A DNA stretch of 64,000 bases from Acidimicrobiales bacterium (GTDB taxonomy: Bacteria; Actinomycetota; Acidimicrobiia; Acidimicrobiales; Palsa-688): the NCBI GenBank assembly GCA_035533095.1, contig DATLUM010000011.1, positions 1-64,000 of the forward strand, given 5' to 3'. The notes under the pieces are model-generated. The model saw only the letters and a program-made list of their open reading frames with translations, was not told the origin of the DNA and did no database searches. Every line of letters begins with the position of its first letter. The stretch's first letter is position 1. A program made the position numbers and the translations under genes. Positions 47,204 to 56,306 of this stretch are shown here, piece by piece.

Positions 47204-47836
47204 GTGTACGTACCGAAAGCCGATCGGACACTCGGCGAGGAGGAGTGGCGGGCCTTCGTGGACTCGCAGAGATTCGGGCACATGATCGCCGCCGGGGCGG
47301 GCGAAGCGTGGGACTACCCAGTGGTCGCGCCGACTCAATTCGTCCTCGATCACGACGAGGCGGTCATGCACTTCGCCGCGCCCAACCCCATCCTGAAGGC
47401 GCTCGCCGAGAACCCGAACGCGGTTCTCTCGGTCGCCGGCGACTGGGCGTTCATCCCTTCGGCCTGGAAGGCGATCGACGGCGAGGACCCCGCCCTGGGG
47501 ATCCCGACCACCTACTACGCGGCGGTCCAGCTGCGGGGCCGGGCGCGACTCGCGAGCTCCAACGCCGAGACCGCCGCCGTCCTGCGCCGCCAACTCGCAG
47601 TCCTCCAGCCCGAAGTGCCGGTGGCCGATCCGGAGGAAGCCCACCCCCAGAAGCTGAACGGCATCCGCGCGGTCACCCTCCACGTCGAAGACGTCATCAC
47701 CAAGTTCAAATACGGGGGCAACGTCGACGAGGCACACCGCCGCGCGGTCATCGAGCACCTCAACAAGCGCGACGGGCCCGGCGACGACGCGGCCGCCCGC
47801 CACACCCAACGAAGGCTCGGCTCCGAACCTCTCTAA
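47204..47836 (+). CDS. PaiB-like FMN-binding protein
   Basis: Split-barrel flavin-binding protein of 210 residues, close to PaiB/FMN-binding negative regulators. The motifs are VYVPKADRTLGEEEW at the N-terminus, PTQFVLDHDEAVMHFAAPNPILKAL, PSAWKAIDGEDPALGIPTTYYAAVQLRGRARL and the conserved GIRAVTLHVEDVITKFKYGGN. GTG 47204 is chosen because the family starts with M-Y-x-P. It may act as a flavin enzyme or as a regulator. It is convergent with the dienelactone hydrolase gene by 4 bases. Confidence 0.8.
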   Translation: MYVPKADRTLGEEEWRAFVDSQRFGHMIAAGAGEAWDYPVVAPTQFVLDHDEAVMHFAAPNPILKALAENPNAVLSVAGDWAFIPSAWKAIDGEDPALGIPTTYYAAVQLRGRARLASSNAETAAVLRRQLAVLQPEVPVADPEEAHPQKLNGIRAVTLHVEDVITKFKYGGNVDEAHRRAVIEHLNKRDGPGDDAAARHTQRRLGSEPL

Positions 47837-48555
47837 CTCGTGACAGGCAGACGCTTGCGAAGGAACTCGACCGTCACCGGCCAAGACTGTGCTGCCGCGG
47901 CGGGGTTGGCGAACGCCGGCGCCAGCAGGTTCTCGAACGCGTGCCCGGCCCCCGCAGCGATCCGCACCTCGACGTCGGGGCGCTCCGCGAACGCCTCGCG
48001 CACTCGTTGCGCCTGTTCGACCGGGATGTAGGAGTCCTGGTCGCCGAAGTGGAACAGGACCGGGCACTTGATCTCGCCGGCGGCGGCCAGCTGGTCGGCC
48101 ACCCCGGAGCCGTAGTACGACACGCACACCGCCGGGTCGCCGGCGACCGCTGCCATGTAGGCGAGGGTCCCGCCTAGGCAGTAGCCCATCACGCCCACGC
48201 CGCCCGACACGGCCTCGTGCGAACCGAATTGCGACATGACCGCGAGCAGGTCGGACACCTTGGTGTCGTCTGGTACCTCGCCCATCCAGCGGCCGACCAG
48301 GGTGAGCCCGCGCTGCAGCCCTATCTCGTCGTGGGGCAGCGACACGCCGGGCTCGATGCGCCAGAACACGTCCGGGCAGCAGACCGCGTAGCCCAGCTCG
48401 GCGAGGTCGGCGGCCTTGCCGAGGATGAAGTCGTTGACGCCGAAGATCTCCTGGAACAGGACGATCCCGGGGCCGTGCCCGGCCGCAGGCAGCACCACGG
48501 TCGCGTCGAAGGAGCGCCCATCGCCCGCCGCTATCCGGAGGATCTCCTGGCTCAC
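47833..48555 (-). CDS. Dienelactone hydrolase family protein
   Basis: Alpha/beta hydrolase of 240 residues with a cysteine nucleophile: GVMGYCLGGTLAYMAA. The Asp is in HFGDQDSYIP and the His in GAGHAFENL, giving the Cys-Asp-His triad of carboxymethylenebutenolidase-type enzymes. IVLFQEIFGVNDFI is the family opening. It may open dienelactones from ring cleavage. GTG 48555 overlaps the stop of the upstream metallo-beta-lactamase gene (GTGA), so the two are translationally coupled. Confidence 0.9.
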   Translation of the reverse strand: MSQEILRIAAGDGRSFDATVVLPAAGHGPGIVLFQEIFGVNDFILGKAADLAELGYAVCCPDVFWRIEPGVSLPHDEIGLQRGLTLVGRWMGEVPDDTKVSDLLAVMSQFGSHEAVSGGVGVMGYCLGGTLAYMAAVAGDPAVCVSYYGSGVADQLAAAGEIKCPVLFHFGDQDSYIPVEQAQRVREAFAERPDVEVRIAAGAGHAFENLLAPAFANPAAAAQSWPVTVEFLRKRLPVTS

Positions 48556-49865
48556 GCCTCACCCGCTTTCTCTCGCGACTCGCCGGCCGCGCCGGCGAAG
48601 ATTCCCTTGGCCATCAAAGACGACTCCGACTTGTAGCGAGCGCCGTACACGGTCGCTCTCGCTTCGTGCACCGAACGGTCCTCCGGCGCCGCGGTGGCGG
48701 CCCACTCGACCAACTGGCACGCGAGGCGCAGCTCACCTGCAGACATCAACTCCAGCGCACGTGCCACCAACACGTCGGCACCACCGGCTAAAGACGCCAC
48801 CTCCGCCGATAGGTGCGCGTCGGCCGGCGGCTTCAGCCGAGCTGGGTTCGCATCCCACCACCCCCCGTACAACCTCCAGATGTTTCGCACCACGAACTCC
48901 GGCTCGTCGTAGAGCGGCCGCAGGTAGGGGCGGGACAGCGCCTCCTCGGGGACTTTCACCGTGTGAACGACATCGTCCAGCGTGGCCCCGCCGTTCATCA
49001 TCTCCACGGTCCGCGCGACCAGATCCTCCAACACAGAAGCGACGTCGAGCAGCACCGAGCGAATTCTCGCGGAGCCTCCGATCGGCAACCCGTGTGCCGG
49101 CACCAGCAGCTCCGGCTCCAGCTCGGCCATAGCCCGCAACGACTGCGCCCATTCCAGCGGATACCTCTGAACCTTCTGGGGATTGCCGGCGTTGGGGAAG
49201 TTCCAGATCAGGAAGTCCCCGCAGCACACGGCTTGCAACGACGGGATCCACGCCCAGGTGTGGTCGTCGGTCTCGCCCTTGCCATGGCGCAACTCGATCG
49301 CCACGCCGTCGACCTCCAGGAGGTGGAGGTCCGTGTAGACGACGTCCGGCTCGGCGACATCAGGCGGGAGGTAATGGTCGCCGAACATCTTCCCGCCCTG
49401 GCGTACACCTGCACCGGCTCGCAGTTGTGTGTTGCGGGTCCAGCCGAACTGGCGCTCGTTGATGATCCGGTTCCACGCGTCGGTCATGCGGTACCGCGCG
49501 AACCGCTCGACGACACCGGTGTGACCGAGGAACACCGGGCGCTCGAACCCCTGGGCGGACGCGTCGGCGACGAACGCCGGCGAGCCACCCACGTGGTCGA
49601 GGTGACCGTGCGTGTACACCAATGCGGTCACAGGAGACGCCGTCCATCGACGCAGCGACTCGACCACCGGACGGCCGGTCGCCGACCCGCTCGCGTCGAA
49701 CGCCACCATGCCGTCACCGCATCTCACCGCGACCACATGGCTGAACGACTCCACCACCGCGACACCGTCGGCTATCTCCGACAGCTCCTGCGTGATGCGG
49801 TTAACCGGTTCGTCGGCCACGCCCGAGTCGATGATGCGCGAAGACAGCTCGAGGAGGTCGGCCAC
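48552..49865 (-). CDS. Metallo-beta-lactamase fold hydrolase, alkylsulfatase-like
   Basis: Zinc hydrolase of 437 residues. THGHLDHVGG is the HxHxDH metal motif (residues about 85-94), ELRHGKGETDDHTWAWIP and LVPAHGLPIGG give further ligands. The C-terminal helical part (VVRNIWRLYGGWWDANPARLKPP..) is the dimerisation domain of SdsA-type alkyl sulfatases. It lacks a signal peptide. GTG 49865 is supported by GGGAG about 10 bases upstream and lies 5 bases after the LLM gene stop. Substrate may be a sulfate ester; this is family-based. Confidence 0.87.
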   Translation of the reverse strand: MADLLELSSRIIDSGVADEPVNRITQELSEIADGVAVVESFSHVVAVRCGDGMVAFDASGSATGRPVVESLRRWTASPVTALVYTHGHLDHVGGSPAFVADASAQGFERPVFLGHTGVVERFARYRMTDAWNRIINERQFGWTRNTQLRAGAGVRQGGKMFGDHYLPPDVAEPDVVYTDLHLLEVDGVAIELRHGKGETDDHTWAWIPSLQAVCCGDFLIWNFPNAGNPQKVQRYPLEWAQSLRAMAELEPELLVPAHGLPIGGSARIRSVLLDVASVLEDLVARTVEMMNGGATLDDVVHTVKVPEEALSRPYLRPLYDEPEFVVRNIWRLYGGWWDANPARLKPPADAHLSAEVASLAGGADVLVARALELMSAGELRLACQLVEWAATAAPEDRSVHEARATVYGARYKSESSLMAKGIFAGAAGESREKAGEA

Positions 49866-49870
49866 GCTGC

Positions 49871-50821
49871 TCAACTCCCGGCGAGCTCTGCCACTACAGG
49901 CGCGGCAAGATCCATCGCGGACTCGCCCTGAACCACGAAGTAGCTGACGCCCCAACGCTCACGCGCGGCGCGCAGCTGGTCGGCCACCTGCGACGCCGAC
50001 CCGACCCACACATACGGAGACTCGTCGAGGTCCGCCACGCCGATTCTGAACAGCTCCGCCGTTTGCTCGCGCGCGGCCGAAGCTGATTCGCCGACGTTGG
50101 TTCCGAAGACGAGGATGTTGAGCTCCAGTTCGGCCAAGCGATCCCCGGCGGCCTGACGGAGATGGTCGATCTTTTTCTCCAGAGTCGAAGGGATGACCTC
50201 ACGGGACGTGGACGCGTCCACGTAGCCCTTCGGGATCGCGGGGTTGATGCCGACGATGTCGGCCTCGGCGGCCGCCAGCGAGAGCATCTTCGGGCCGCCA
50301 CCGCCGATCAGCACGGGCGGGCCGGGCCGCTGGACCGGCTTGGGCAGGCCGTCCAGCTCGGTGATCGTGTAGTGCTCGCCGGCGAAGCTGAACGCCCCGG
50401 ACGCCCAGAGTCCCTTGTAGATCTTGACGGCCTCGGTGAGCCGGGCGATGCGCACGCCGGCCGGGTCGTGCTGGATGCCGGACTGCTCGTAGTCGGTGTT
50501 CATCCAGCCGGCGCCTATGCCGAACTCGAGCCGGCCGCCGGAGATCACGTCGATGGTGGCCGCTTCCTTGGCGAGGACGACGGGGTGTTTGTAGTCGTTG
50601 TCCCACACGAGCGCGCCGACGCGCAGTGACGTGGTCGCGTCGGCGGCAGCCATGAGCGCCGGCACCGGGGCGTACTGGTCGCCGAAGTGGTCAGGAAGGA
50701 ACAGGGAGGAGTAGCCGAGGTCCTCCGCCTTGCGGGCGGCGTCGGCCCAGGAGCGGTGGGATCCGGCGTTGACCAGCTGCACGCCGAAGCGGAACTTTCG
50801 AGGATGGGGCACGGCCGTCAC
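49871..50821 (-). CDS. LLM-class F420-dependent oxidoreductase
   Basis: Luciferase-like TIM-barrel flavin/F420 enzyme of 316 residues. FRFGVQLVNAGSHRSWADAARKAEDLGYSSLFLPDHFGDQYAPVPALMAAA is the standard opening of the actinobacterial F420 subgroup, with RVGALVWDNDYKHPVVLAKEAATIDVISGGRLEFGIGAGW next. It oxidises or reduces an unknown substrate using F420. First gene of a minus-strand operon with the metallo-beta-lactamase and dienelactone hydrolase genes, suggesting a short degradation route. Confidence 0.9.
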   Translation of the reverse strand: MTAVPHPRKFRFGVQLVNAGSHRSWADAARKAEDLGYSSLFLPDHFGDQYAPVPALMAAADATTSLRVGALVWDNDYKHPVVLAKEAATIDVISGGRLEFGIGAGWMNTDYEQSGIQHDPAGVRIARLTEAVKIYKGLWASGAFSFAGEHYTITELDGLPKPVQRPGPPVLIGGGGPKMLSLAAAEADIVGINPAIPKGYVDASTSREVIPSTLEKKIDHLRQAAGDRLAELELNILVFGTNVGESASAAREQTAELFRIGVADLDESPYVWVGSASQVADQLRAARERWGVSYFVVQGESAMDLAAPVVAELAGS

Positions 50822-50898
50822 CCTACGCGGGCCCGTCCCGCAATGAATCCTGCCGGCAGGATCACAGTTCCTTCACATCTCGCGGCGACGATCGGACT

Positions 50899-52212
50899 GT
50901 GAGCGACGACCCGGCACGCAGCGACATCGCTCTCCTCTACAGGAGGGCCGGGTTCGGGCTCACGGGCGCCGAGGTCGACCAGCTGGTCCCGGCCGGCTAC
51001 GAGGCGGCGGTCGACGGCCTGATCACCGGACTCAGCGCGCCGGATCCCGCCGGCGACGCCGTTGCTCCGCCGCAGTTCCCCACGCCGCAGTATCTCGGCA
51101 AGAGCGCGTCGCCCGACGAGCGCAAGCAGTTCGCCACGCAGCTACGCCAAGGGCTGGTGCAGCTGCAGGACTGGTGGATAGGGCGGATGGTCGCCACGTC
51201 GACGCCCCTGCGCGAGAAGCTGACGCTGTTCTGGCACGGTCATTTCGCCACCGGCGTGTCGAAGGTGCGCGACCCGAAGCTGATGTTCCTGCAGAACCAG
51301 CTGTTTCGCTCCCTGGGCGCCGGCAGCTTCGAGGCACTCACCCAGGCCGTCGCCAAGGACGGGGCGATGATGTTCTGGCTCGACACGGAGACGGACAAGA
51401 AGGCGCACCCGAACGAGAACTTCGCTCGCGAGCTGATGGAGCTGTTCACCATCGGCATCGGCAACTACACGCAGGCGGACGTGACCGCCGGCGCCCGGTC
51501 GTTCACCGGGTGGACGTATTCACGCCGCGACTACCAGTACGTGTTCAGGACGGGTCAGCATGACTACGGGGACAAGACCTTCCTCGATCAGACGGGCGAC
51601 TTCGGTGGTGAGGACGTCGTGTCGATCCTCGTGCAAAAGCCGGAGTCCGCCAGGTTCGTGCTCGCGAAGCTGTGGAGCCATTTCGCCTACCCCGCGCAAC
51701 CGAGCGATCCCGTGGTCGACGATCTGGTGAGCGCTTACGGTCCGGGCCTCGACATCACCGCCGCGCTGCGGGCGATGTTCCTGCATCCCCAGTTCCGCTC
51801 GGCGCAGGCGCGAACCGGTCTGGTCAAGCAGCCGGTCGAGTACCTCGCCGGCGTGGCCAGGGCTTTGAAGCTGGGCGTGACCGCCGGGAAGCTGACCCTG
51901 GCGCGCATCGCGAGTGCGCTGGGGCAGACGCCTTTCAACCCGCCGAACGTCGGCGGCTGGGGTCAGAACTCGTACTGGCTCGACACCGCAACGGCAGAGC
52001 TGCGGCTGAAGGCGGCGGCGTACCTCGCGCACGAAGCCGATCTCGGTACGGTCGAGTCGGTAGCGCACCAGCAGCGGGCCGCCGCCGTCGCGGACCTGCT
52101 CGGTCTCGATGGATGGGGACCGACGACTGCCGCGGCACTCGCCGCCCAATCGGACCGGCCGGTGGAGCTGGTGGCGCTCGCTCTCGTCTCACCGGAGTAC
52201 GTGCTGGCATGA
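50899..52212 (+). CDS. DUF1800 family protein
   Basis: Protein of 437 residues of the DUF1800 family, nearly always paired with a DUF1501 gene as here. Blocks: LLYRRAGFGLTGAEVD, WWIGRMVATSTPLREKLTLFWHGHFATG, HPNENFARELMELFTIGIGNYTQADV and PNVGGWGQNSYWLDT. No signal peptide is obvious at GTG 50899, so it may be exported with its partner or stay inside. Function unknown; a role with Tat-exported cell-surface proteins is inferred from the pairing. It overlaps the next gene in ATGA. Confidence 0.9.
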   Translation: MSDDPARSDIALLYRRAGFGLTGAEVDQLVPAGYEAAVDGLITGLSAPDPAGDAVAPPQFPTPQYLGKSASPDERKQFATQLRQGLVQLQDWWIGRMVATSTPLREKLTLFWHGHFATGVSKVRDPKLMFLQNQLFRSLGAGSFEALTQAVAKDGAMMFWLDTETDKKAHPNENFARELMELFTIGIGNYTQADVTAGARSFTGWTYSRRDYQYVFRTGQHDYGDKTFLDQTGDFGGEDVVSILVQKPESARFVLAKLWSHFAYPAQPSDPVVDDLVSAYGPGLDITAALRAMFLHPQFRSAQARTGLVKQPVEYLAGVARALKLGVTAGKLTLARIASALGQTPFNPPNVGGWGQNSYWLDTATAELRLKAAAYLAHEADLGTVESVAHQQRAAAVADLLGLDGWGPTTAAALAAQSDRPVELVALALVSPEYVLA

Positions 52213-53513
52213 CCGGCTCGCCGCACTTCACGCCGCCGCCACCCCCGCCACCCCCCGCGGCGGACCGCACCTCCGTCGCGTCGCGGTTCTCACGGCGGCA
52301 CTTCCTCGCTGGCGCCGGGGTCCTGGCGGCCGCCACTGCGGGCGGCGCGCTCGCCGTCACCCGACCCTGGCAACAGGCACCCGTTGCCGGCGTGGATTCC
52401 GCCGCCGGCGGAAAGCTCGTGCTCGTCACCCTCTACGGCGGCAACGACGGCCTCAACACAGTCATCCCGTATACCGACCCCGCCTACCCGGCCGCCCGCC
52501 CAAGCCTGGGCTACAAGACCTCCGAAGTGCTGCCGCTGTCGGACGGGCTCGGCCTCAACCCCAAACTCGCCGGCCTGCAGTCGCTGTGGAAGTCCGGCAA
52601 CCTCGCCATTGTCCGCGGCGTCGGCTACCCGAACCCGAACCTGAGCCACTTCGCCTCGATGGGCATATGGCAAACGGCGAACGTCGAGGACGGGAGCGGT
52701 GCAGGGTGGCTGGGTCGTTGGTTGGATTCCGCCGGCGACGGGCCCGAGCGCGCGATCAGCGTCGGCGCGACGTTGCCCCCGGTTCTCCGCGGGGAGAAAG
52801 AGGCGGCCGCCGCGATCACCGGCCCCGCGATCTCGTTCCCGGGTGACCGCAGCTTCCAGGAAGCGTACGGAGCTATGCAGAACGCCGGGCAGGACCGCGC
52901 AGGCATGGCCGCGGCCGTGGCGTCGTCGGGTCGCGATCTGCTCGGCGTGCAGCAGCGGCTCGCCGGGCTGGGCTCATCGAGGGGTGCCGGCGCCTCGAAG
53001 GGGGCCGGCTCCTCTAACGCCGGCACTGCGCCGACAGATCTCACGGGCGCGCTCGGCGTCGTGTCGGAGTTGATCGCCACCGGCTCGCCGGCGCAGGTGT
53101 ACCAGGTCAGCCTCGAGAGCTTCGACACCCACGCGACGGAAAAGGACAACCACGAGCGGCTCCTCGCCGACCTCGACAGCGCGGTCACCGCGTTCTTCAA
53201 AGCTTTGAAGGGCAACCCGCACGGTGCTGACGTGGTGCTCATGACGTACTCGGAGTTCGGCAGGCGGCCGGCGGAGAACGCGAGCGGCGGCACCGACCAC
53301 GGGACTGCTGCACCGCTCTTCGTCGCCGGGCCGAAGGTGAAAGGTGGGCGGTTCGACGGGGAGGAGCCGTCGCTGACGGACCTCGATGCCAACGGGAACC
53401 TGAAGTCCAACGTCGACTTCCGCCAGGTCTACGCCACGGCGCTGGAGCGGGTCGTCGGCACCGACCCCGAACAGGTGCTGGGCGGCAAGTTCCAGACCCT
53501 CGGCTTCGTGTAG
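52209..53513 (+). CDS. DUF1501 family Tat-exported protein
   Basis: Alkaline-phosphatase-superfamily-like protein of 434 residues. The N-terminus has eight prolines in a row (about residues 9-16) and then a twin-arginine signal, SRRHFLAGAGVLAAATAGGALA, so it should leave through the Tat system (tatA at 2092). KLVLVTLYGGNDGLNTVIPY, FDTHATEKDNHERLLADLD and MTYSEFGRRPAENASGGTDHGTAAPLFVAG are DUF1501 landmarks. It is coupled to DUF1800 by ATGA. The polyproline run before the signal is unusual and may need EF-P for translation. Confidence 0.92.
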   Translation: MTGSPHFTPPPPPPPPAADRTSVASRFSRRHFLAGAGVLAAATAGGALAVTRPWQQAPVAGVDSAAGGKLVLVTLYGGNDGLNTVIPYTDPAYPAARPSLGYKTSEVLPLSDGLGLNPKLAGLQSLWKSGNLAIVRGVGYPNPNLSHFASMGIWQTANVEDGSGAGWLGRWLDSAGDGPERAISVGATLPPVLRGEKEAAAAITGPAISFPGDRSFQEAYGAMQNAGQDRAGMAAAVASSGRDLLGVQQRLAGLGSSRGAGASKGAGSSNAGTAPTDLTGALGVVSELIATGSPAQVYQVSLESFDTHATEKDNHERLLADLDSAVTAFFKALKGNPHGADVVLMTYSEFGRRPAENASGGTDHGTAAPLFVAGPKVKGGRFDGEEPSLTDLDANGNLKSNVDFRQVYATALERVVGTDPEQVLGGKFQTLGFV

Positions 53514-53536
53514 GACGCTCTGCCCGTCTGCGGCAG

Positions 53537-53542
53537 TAGTGT
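53537..53542 (+). promoter_or_regulatory. -10 hexamer TAGTGT for the ABC transporter genes
   Basis: TAGTGT ends 6 bases before GTG 53549. The gap CGGGCC contains no Shine-Dalgarno, in line with a leaderless mRNA. Confidence 0.45.
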
Positions 53543-53548
53543 CGGGCC

Positions 53549-54565
53549 GTGGTGACCGCGGCCGAAACTGCCGGAGCACCTCCCCTCAGCAGCCCGGACG
53601 GCGAAGGGATCGTGCGCACGCTCCAGCTGTGCAAGCAGTACCAGGGCACGGACTTCCTGGCCGTCGACAACCTCGACCTGAGCGTCCGCGCCGGCGAGAT
53701 CTTCGGACTCCTGGGGCCCAACGGGGCCGGCAAGACCACCACGGCGGGAATGCTCACCACCCGGGTGATACCAACCTCCGGTAAGGCGTACGTGGGCGGG
53801 GTCGACGTTGTGAGACACCCCTCGGTCGCCAAGCAGCTGGAGGGGATCGTGTCCCAGCAGAACACGCTGGACCGTTCGCTGACGGTCTGGGAGAACCTGT
53901 ACTTCCATGGGCGGCTCTTCGGGATGCCGGGCCGGCGCTGCCGGGTGGTGGCGGACGAGTTGCTCGAGAAGTTCCACCTCACGAAGTGGGCCAAGGCGTC
54001 CGTCTACGCCCTGTCGGGGGGCATGGCCCAGCGGCTGATGGTCGCCCGTTCGATCTTCCACCGGCCCGCGGTTCTGTTCATGGACGAACCCACCGCCGGC
54101 CTCGACCCGCAGAGCCGGTTGGCGCTGTGGGACATCCTCCTCGAGCTCAACTCCGAGGGCCAGACCATCGTCTTGACTACCCATTACATGGAGGAGGCCG
54201 ACCGCCTGTGCAACCGGGTGGCGATCATGGATCATGGCCGGCTTCTCGCGATGGATACACCTGCCGCGCTGAAAGCGAGCGTGGGCGCCGACACCATCGT
54301 GTACGTCAAGGCAAAAGGTGACCAGGCTGCTCTGGCACGGCTGCTCGAGGCGCAGCTGAAGGGAGTGACGCGGACCCGTTTGACCGTCGGTTTGGATGGA
54401 TCAGATGGTGTGGTCGAGGCCCACGTGAAGGGCGCTCCCGGCCTCGTCCCCGAGGTCGTGCGGATGGCCGAATCCAACGGCTACGAGGTGGCCGACCTCT
54501 CGGTGACCGAACCGACTCTCGAGACCGTGTTCATAAACCTGACCGGACGGGACCTGCGCGACTGA
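53549..54565 (+). CDS. ABC transporter ATP-binding protein (DrrA type)
   Basis: ATPase subunit of an exporter, 338 residues. Walker A is GPNGAGKTTT, the Q loop is VSQQNTLD, the signature is ALSGGMAQRLMVAR (LSGGM instead of LSGGQ), Walker B is VLFMDEPTAGLD and the H loop TTHYMEEADRLCNR. A C-terminal extension of about 90 residues (TLETVFINLTGRDLRD at the end) is typical of the DrrA/CcmA group. GTG 53549 or GTG 53552 could start it. It overlaps the permease by one base (TGATG), forming a two-gene exporter. Confidence 0.93.
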   Translation: MVTAAETAGAPPLSSPDGEGIVRTLQLCKQYQGTDFLAVDNLDLSVRAGEIFGLLGPNGAGKTTTAGMLTTRVIPTSGKAYVGGVDVVRHPSVAKQLEGIVSQQNTLDRSLTVWENLYFHGRLFGMPGRRCRVVADELLEKFHLTKWAKASVYALSGGMAQRLMVARSIFHRPAVLFMDEPTAGLDPQSRLALWDILLELNSEGQTIVLTTHYMEEADRLCNRVAIMDHGRLLAMDTPAALKASVGADTIVYVKAKGDQAALARLLEAQLKGVTRTRLTVGLDGSDGVVEAHVKGAPGLVPEVVRMAESNGYEVADLSVTEPTLETVFINLTGRDLRD

Positions 54566-55485
54566 TGGCAACCGTCACCAATCCCGATGCGACAACGTTG
54601 GCCATATCCATCGAGACCCGCCCGGCCCTCGTCGCCTCCCGCCAAGCGCTCCTGGCCCTGCTGCAGCGTGATCTCACGGTGTTGAGGAAGAACATCATCG
54701 AGTTCGTGACCCGCACCCTGGTCCAGCCCTTCCTGTTGGTCTTCGTATTCCTGTACGTCTTCCCGACCATCGGTCAAGGTGTGGGTTCGACGCCCCGCGT
54801 CGGTGAGAGCGTTGCGCAGGCCGAGTCGGTGTTCGCCACGATCCTGGTCGCGGGCGTGGTCGGCATCGCGATCATGTTCCAGGGGATCCAGGCCGTGGCC
54901 ATGCAGATGGCACAGGAGTTCGGTTACACCCGAGAGATCGAGGACCGGGTCCAGGCACCCTGCCCGGTCTGGCTGGTAGCGATGGCAAAGGTGATCTCGG
55001 GCGCGATCCAGGGTCTGATCGCGGCGGTCATCGTGTTCCCGATTGCCGACGTCGTCCACGCGAAAGGGGTACACGCCCACCTCTCGGTCCACTGGGTCGT
55101 CCTTCTGACCGTCCTGCCGCTCGCCTGCCTGACCTTTTCCGCCCTCGGCCTCTTCCTCGGTACCCGATTCGAACCGCGCAACCTCGGTCTCATGTTCGGA
55201 TTCGTGGTCCTGCCGATCACCTTCCTCGGCGGGACGTACTACGCCTGGACCGCCCTCCGGCCCGTCCACCTGGGCGGTTTCCACTGGCTGCAGGTGCTCG
55301 TGCTGGCGAACCCGTTGATATACGTCACAGAGGGTATGCGCGCCGCGCTCACCAACGCGAGCATCTTCCCCAACCCCCATTCGGCGCACATGCACCTCTA
55401 TGTCGTCTACCCGGCGCTGCTGGCTTCCCTCGGGCTGTTCCTGTTCCTCGGCCTTCGAGGGTTCCGCCGGCGCGTGCTGGCCTAG
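54565..55485 (+). CDS. ABC-2 type permease (DrrB type)
   Basis: Membrane subunit of 306 residues with six hydrophobic segments and the ABC-2 signature LVQPFLLVFVFLYVFPTIGQG near the N-terminus, then IEDRVQAPCPVWLVAMAKVISGAIQGL, FVVLPITFLGGTYYAW and a closing helix ending LGLRGFRRRVLA. Start overlaps the ATPase stop by one base. Exporters of this type move lipids, polysaccharides or antibiotics; no biosynthetic genes for such a compound are in this window. Confidence 0.92.
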   Translation: MATVTNPDATTLAISIETRPALVASRQALLALLQRDLTVLRKNIIEFVTRTLVQPFLLVFVFLYVFPTIGQGVGSTPRVGESVAQAESVFATILVAGVVGIAIMFQGIQAVAMQMAQEFGYTREIEDRVQAPCPVWLVAMAKVISGAIQGLIAAVIVFPIADVVHAKGVHAHLSVHWVVLLTVLPLACLTFSALGLFLGTRFEPRNLGLMFGFVVLPITFLGGTYYAWTALRPVHLGGFHWLQVLVLANPLIYVTEGMRAALTNASIFPNPHSAHMHLYVVYPALLASLGLFLFLGLRGFRRRVLA

Positions 55486-55530
55486 CCGTGACCGTCCGAC
55501 GGTTCGGCTGCGGCGCGGCCGCGATGAGCG

Positions 55531-55536
55531 TATCGT
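55531..55536 (+). promoter_or_regulatory. -10 hexamer TATCGT for the VOC gene at 55544
   Basis: TATCGT ends 7 bases before the ATG at 55544; no Shine-Dalgarno in the gap CTGGCGC. Confidence 0.45.
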
Positions 55537-55543
55537 CTGGCGC

Positions 55544-55981
55544 ATGACCGACAGCCGGCGCGCCATCACCGGGATCCACCATTTCGCTTCCACCGTCCGC
55601 GACGTCGAGGCGAGCGCGCAGTGGTACCAGGAGGTCTTCGGCCTCGAGAGGGTTCCGGTGACATTCCCGCATCACGAGCGAGAGGAGACCGGATATGCCG
55701 TCCTCCTTATCGATCCCAAGAGCGGCCTGGCCTTCGGGCTTCACCAGAACACAGGCAATCAGGGTGAGAAGTTCGACGAGTGCCGTACCGGACTCGACCA
55801 CATCGGTTTCAACGTCGCAGACCGGGCGGAGATGGATAGGTGGGCGGAGCATCTCACCAGCCTCGGCGTCGAGCACACCGGCATCCGTGACATCACCGGC
55901 CCGATAACCTTCTCGACCCTCGTGTTCCGCGATCCCGACAACATCCAGCTCGAGTTCTTCACGATGGGACAGCCGGGGTAG
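55544..55981 (+). CDS. VOC-family (glyoxalase-like) protein
   Basis: Vicinal-oxygen-chelate metalloprotein of 145 residues with two beta-alpha-beta-beta-beta units. GIHHFASTVRDVEASAQWYQEVFGLERVP opens the first unit with a metal His; the second unit has GLDHIGFNVADRAEMDRWAEHL and ends VFRDPDNIQLEFFTM with the Glu ligand. The family includes glyoxalase, dioxygenases and resistance proteins; the exact reaction is unknown. A small monooxygenase-like gene follows 11 bases later. Confidence 0.88.
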   Translation: MTDSRRAITGIHHFASTVRDVEASAQWYQEVFGLERVPVTFPHHEREETGYAVLLIDPKSGLAFGLHQNTGNQGEKFDECRTGLDHIGFNVADRAEMDRWAEHLTSLGVEHTGIRDITGPITFSTLVFRDPDNIQLEFFTMGQPG

Positions 55982-55992
55982 GCGCGGCAGCT

Positions 55993-56283
55993 GTGATAGA
56001 GATCCTCGCCTTCAACCTCGTCGAGGGGGCCGATGAGGAGACGTTCGTGCTCGCCGACAAGCGGGTGCAGACGGACTTCGCATACCAGCAGCCCGGACTG
56101 CTGCGCAGAACGACGGCGCGCAGCGCCGACGGCAGCTGGGTGGTCATCGATCTGTGGCGCAACGCCGAGGACGCTGACGCGGCCGAGGCCCGGTGGGCCG
56201 ACGACCCTGCGGCCGTCGAGTTCATGTCGTTTGTCGACGGGGCGACCGTGCGATCGAAGCGGTACTTCGAGCGCGAGGAGTAG
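55993..56283 (+). CDS. ABM-type (antibiotic biosynthesis monooxygenase-like) small protein
   Basis: Dimeric alpha+beta barrel-type protein of 96 residues: IEILAFNLVEGADEETFVLADKRVQTDFAYQQPGLLRRTTAR, then SWVVIDLWRNAEDADAAEARWADDPAAVEFMSFVD. This spacing resembles ABM/Dabb-like proteins. Start GTG 55993. No Shine-Dalgarno is obvious; it probably shares the transcript of the VOC gene. Function unknown. Confidence 0.7.
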   Translation: MIEILAFNLVEGADEETFVLADKRVQTDFAYQQPGLLRRTTARSADGSWVVIDLWRNAEDADAAEARWADDPAAVEFMSFVDGATVRSKRYFEREE

Positions 56284-56306
56284 CCCGCCGGCGCCGAAGT
56301 CCCGGG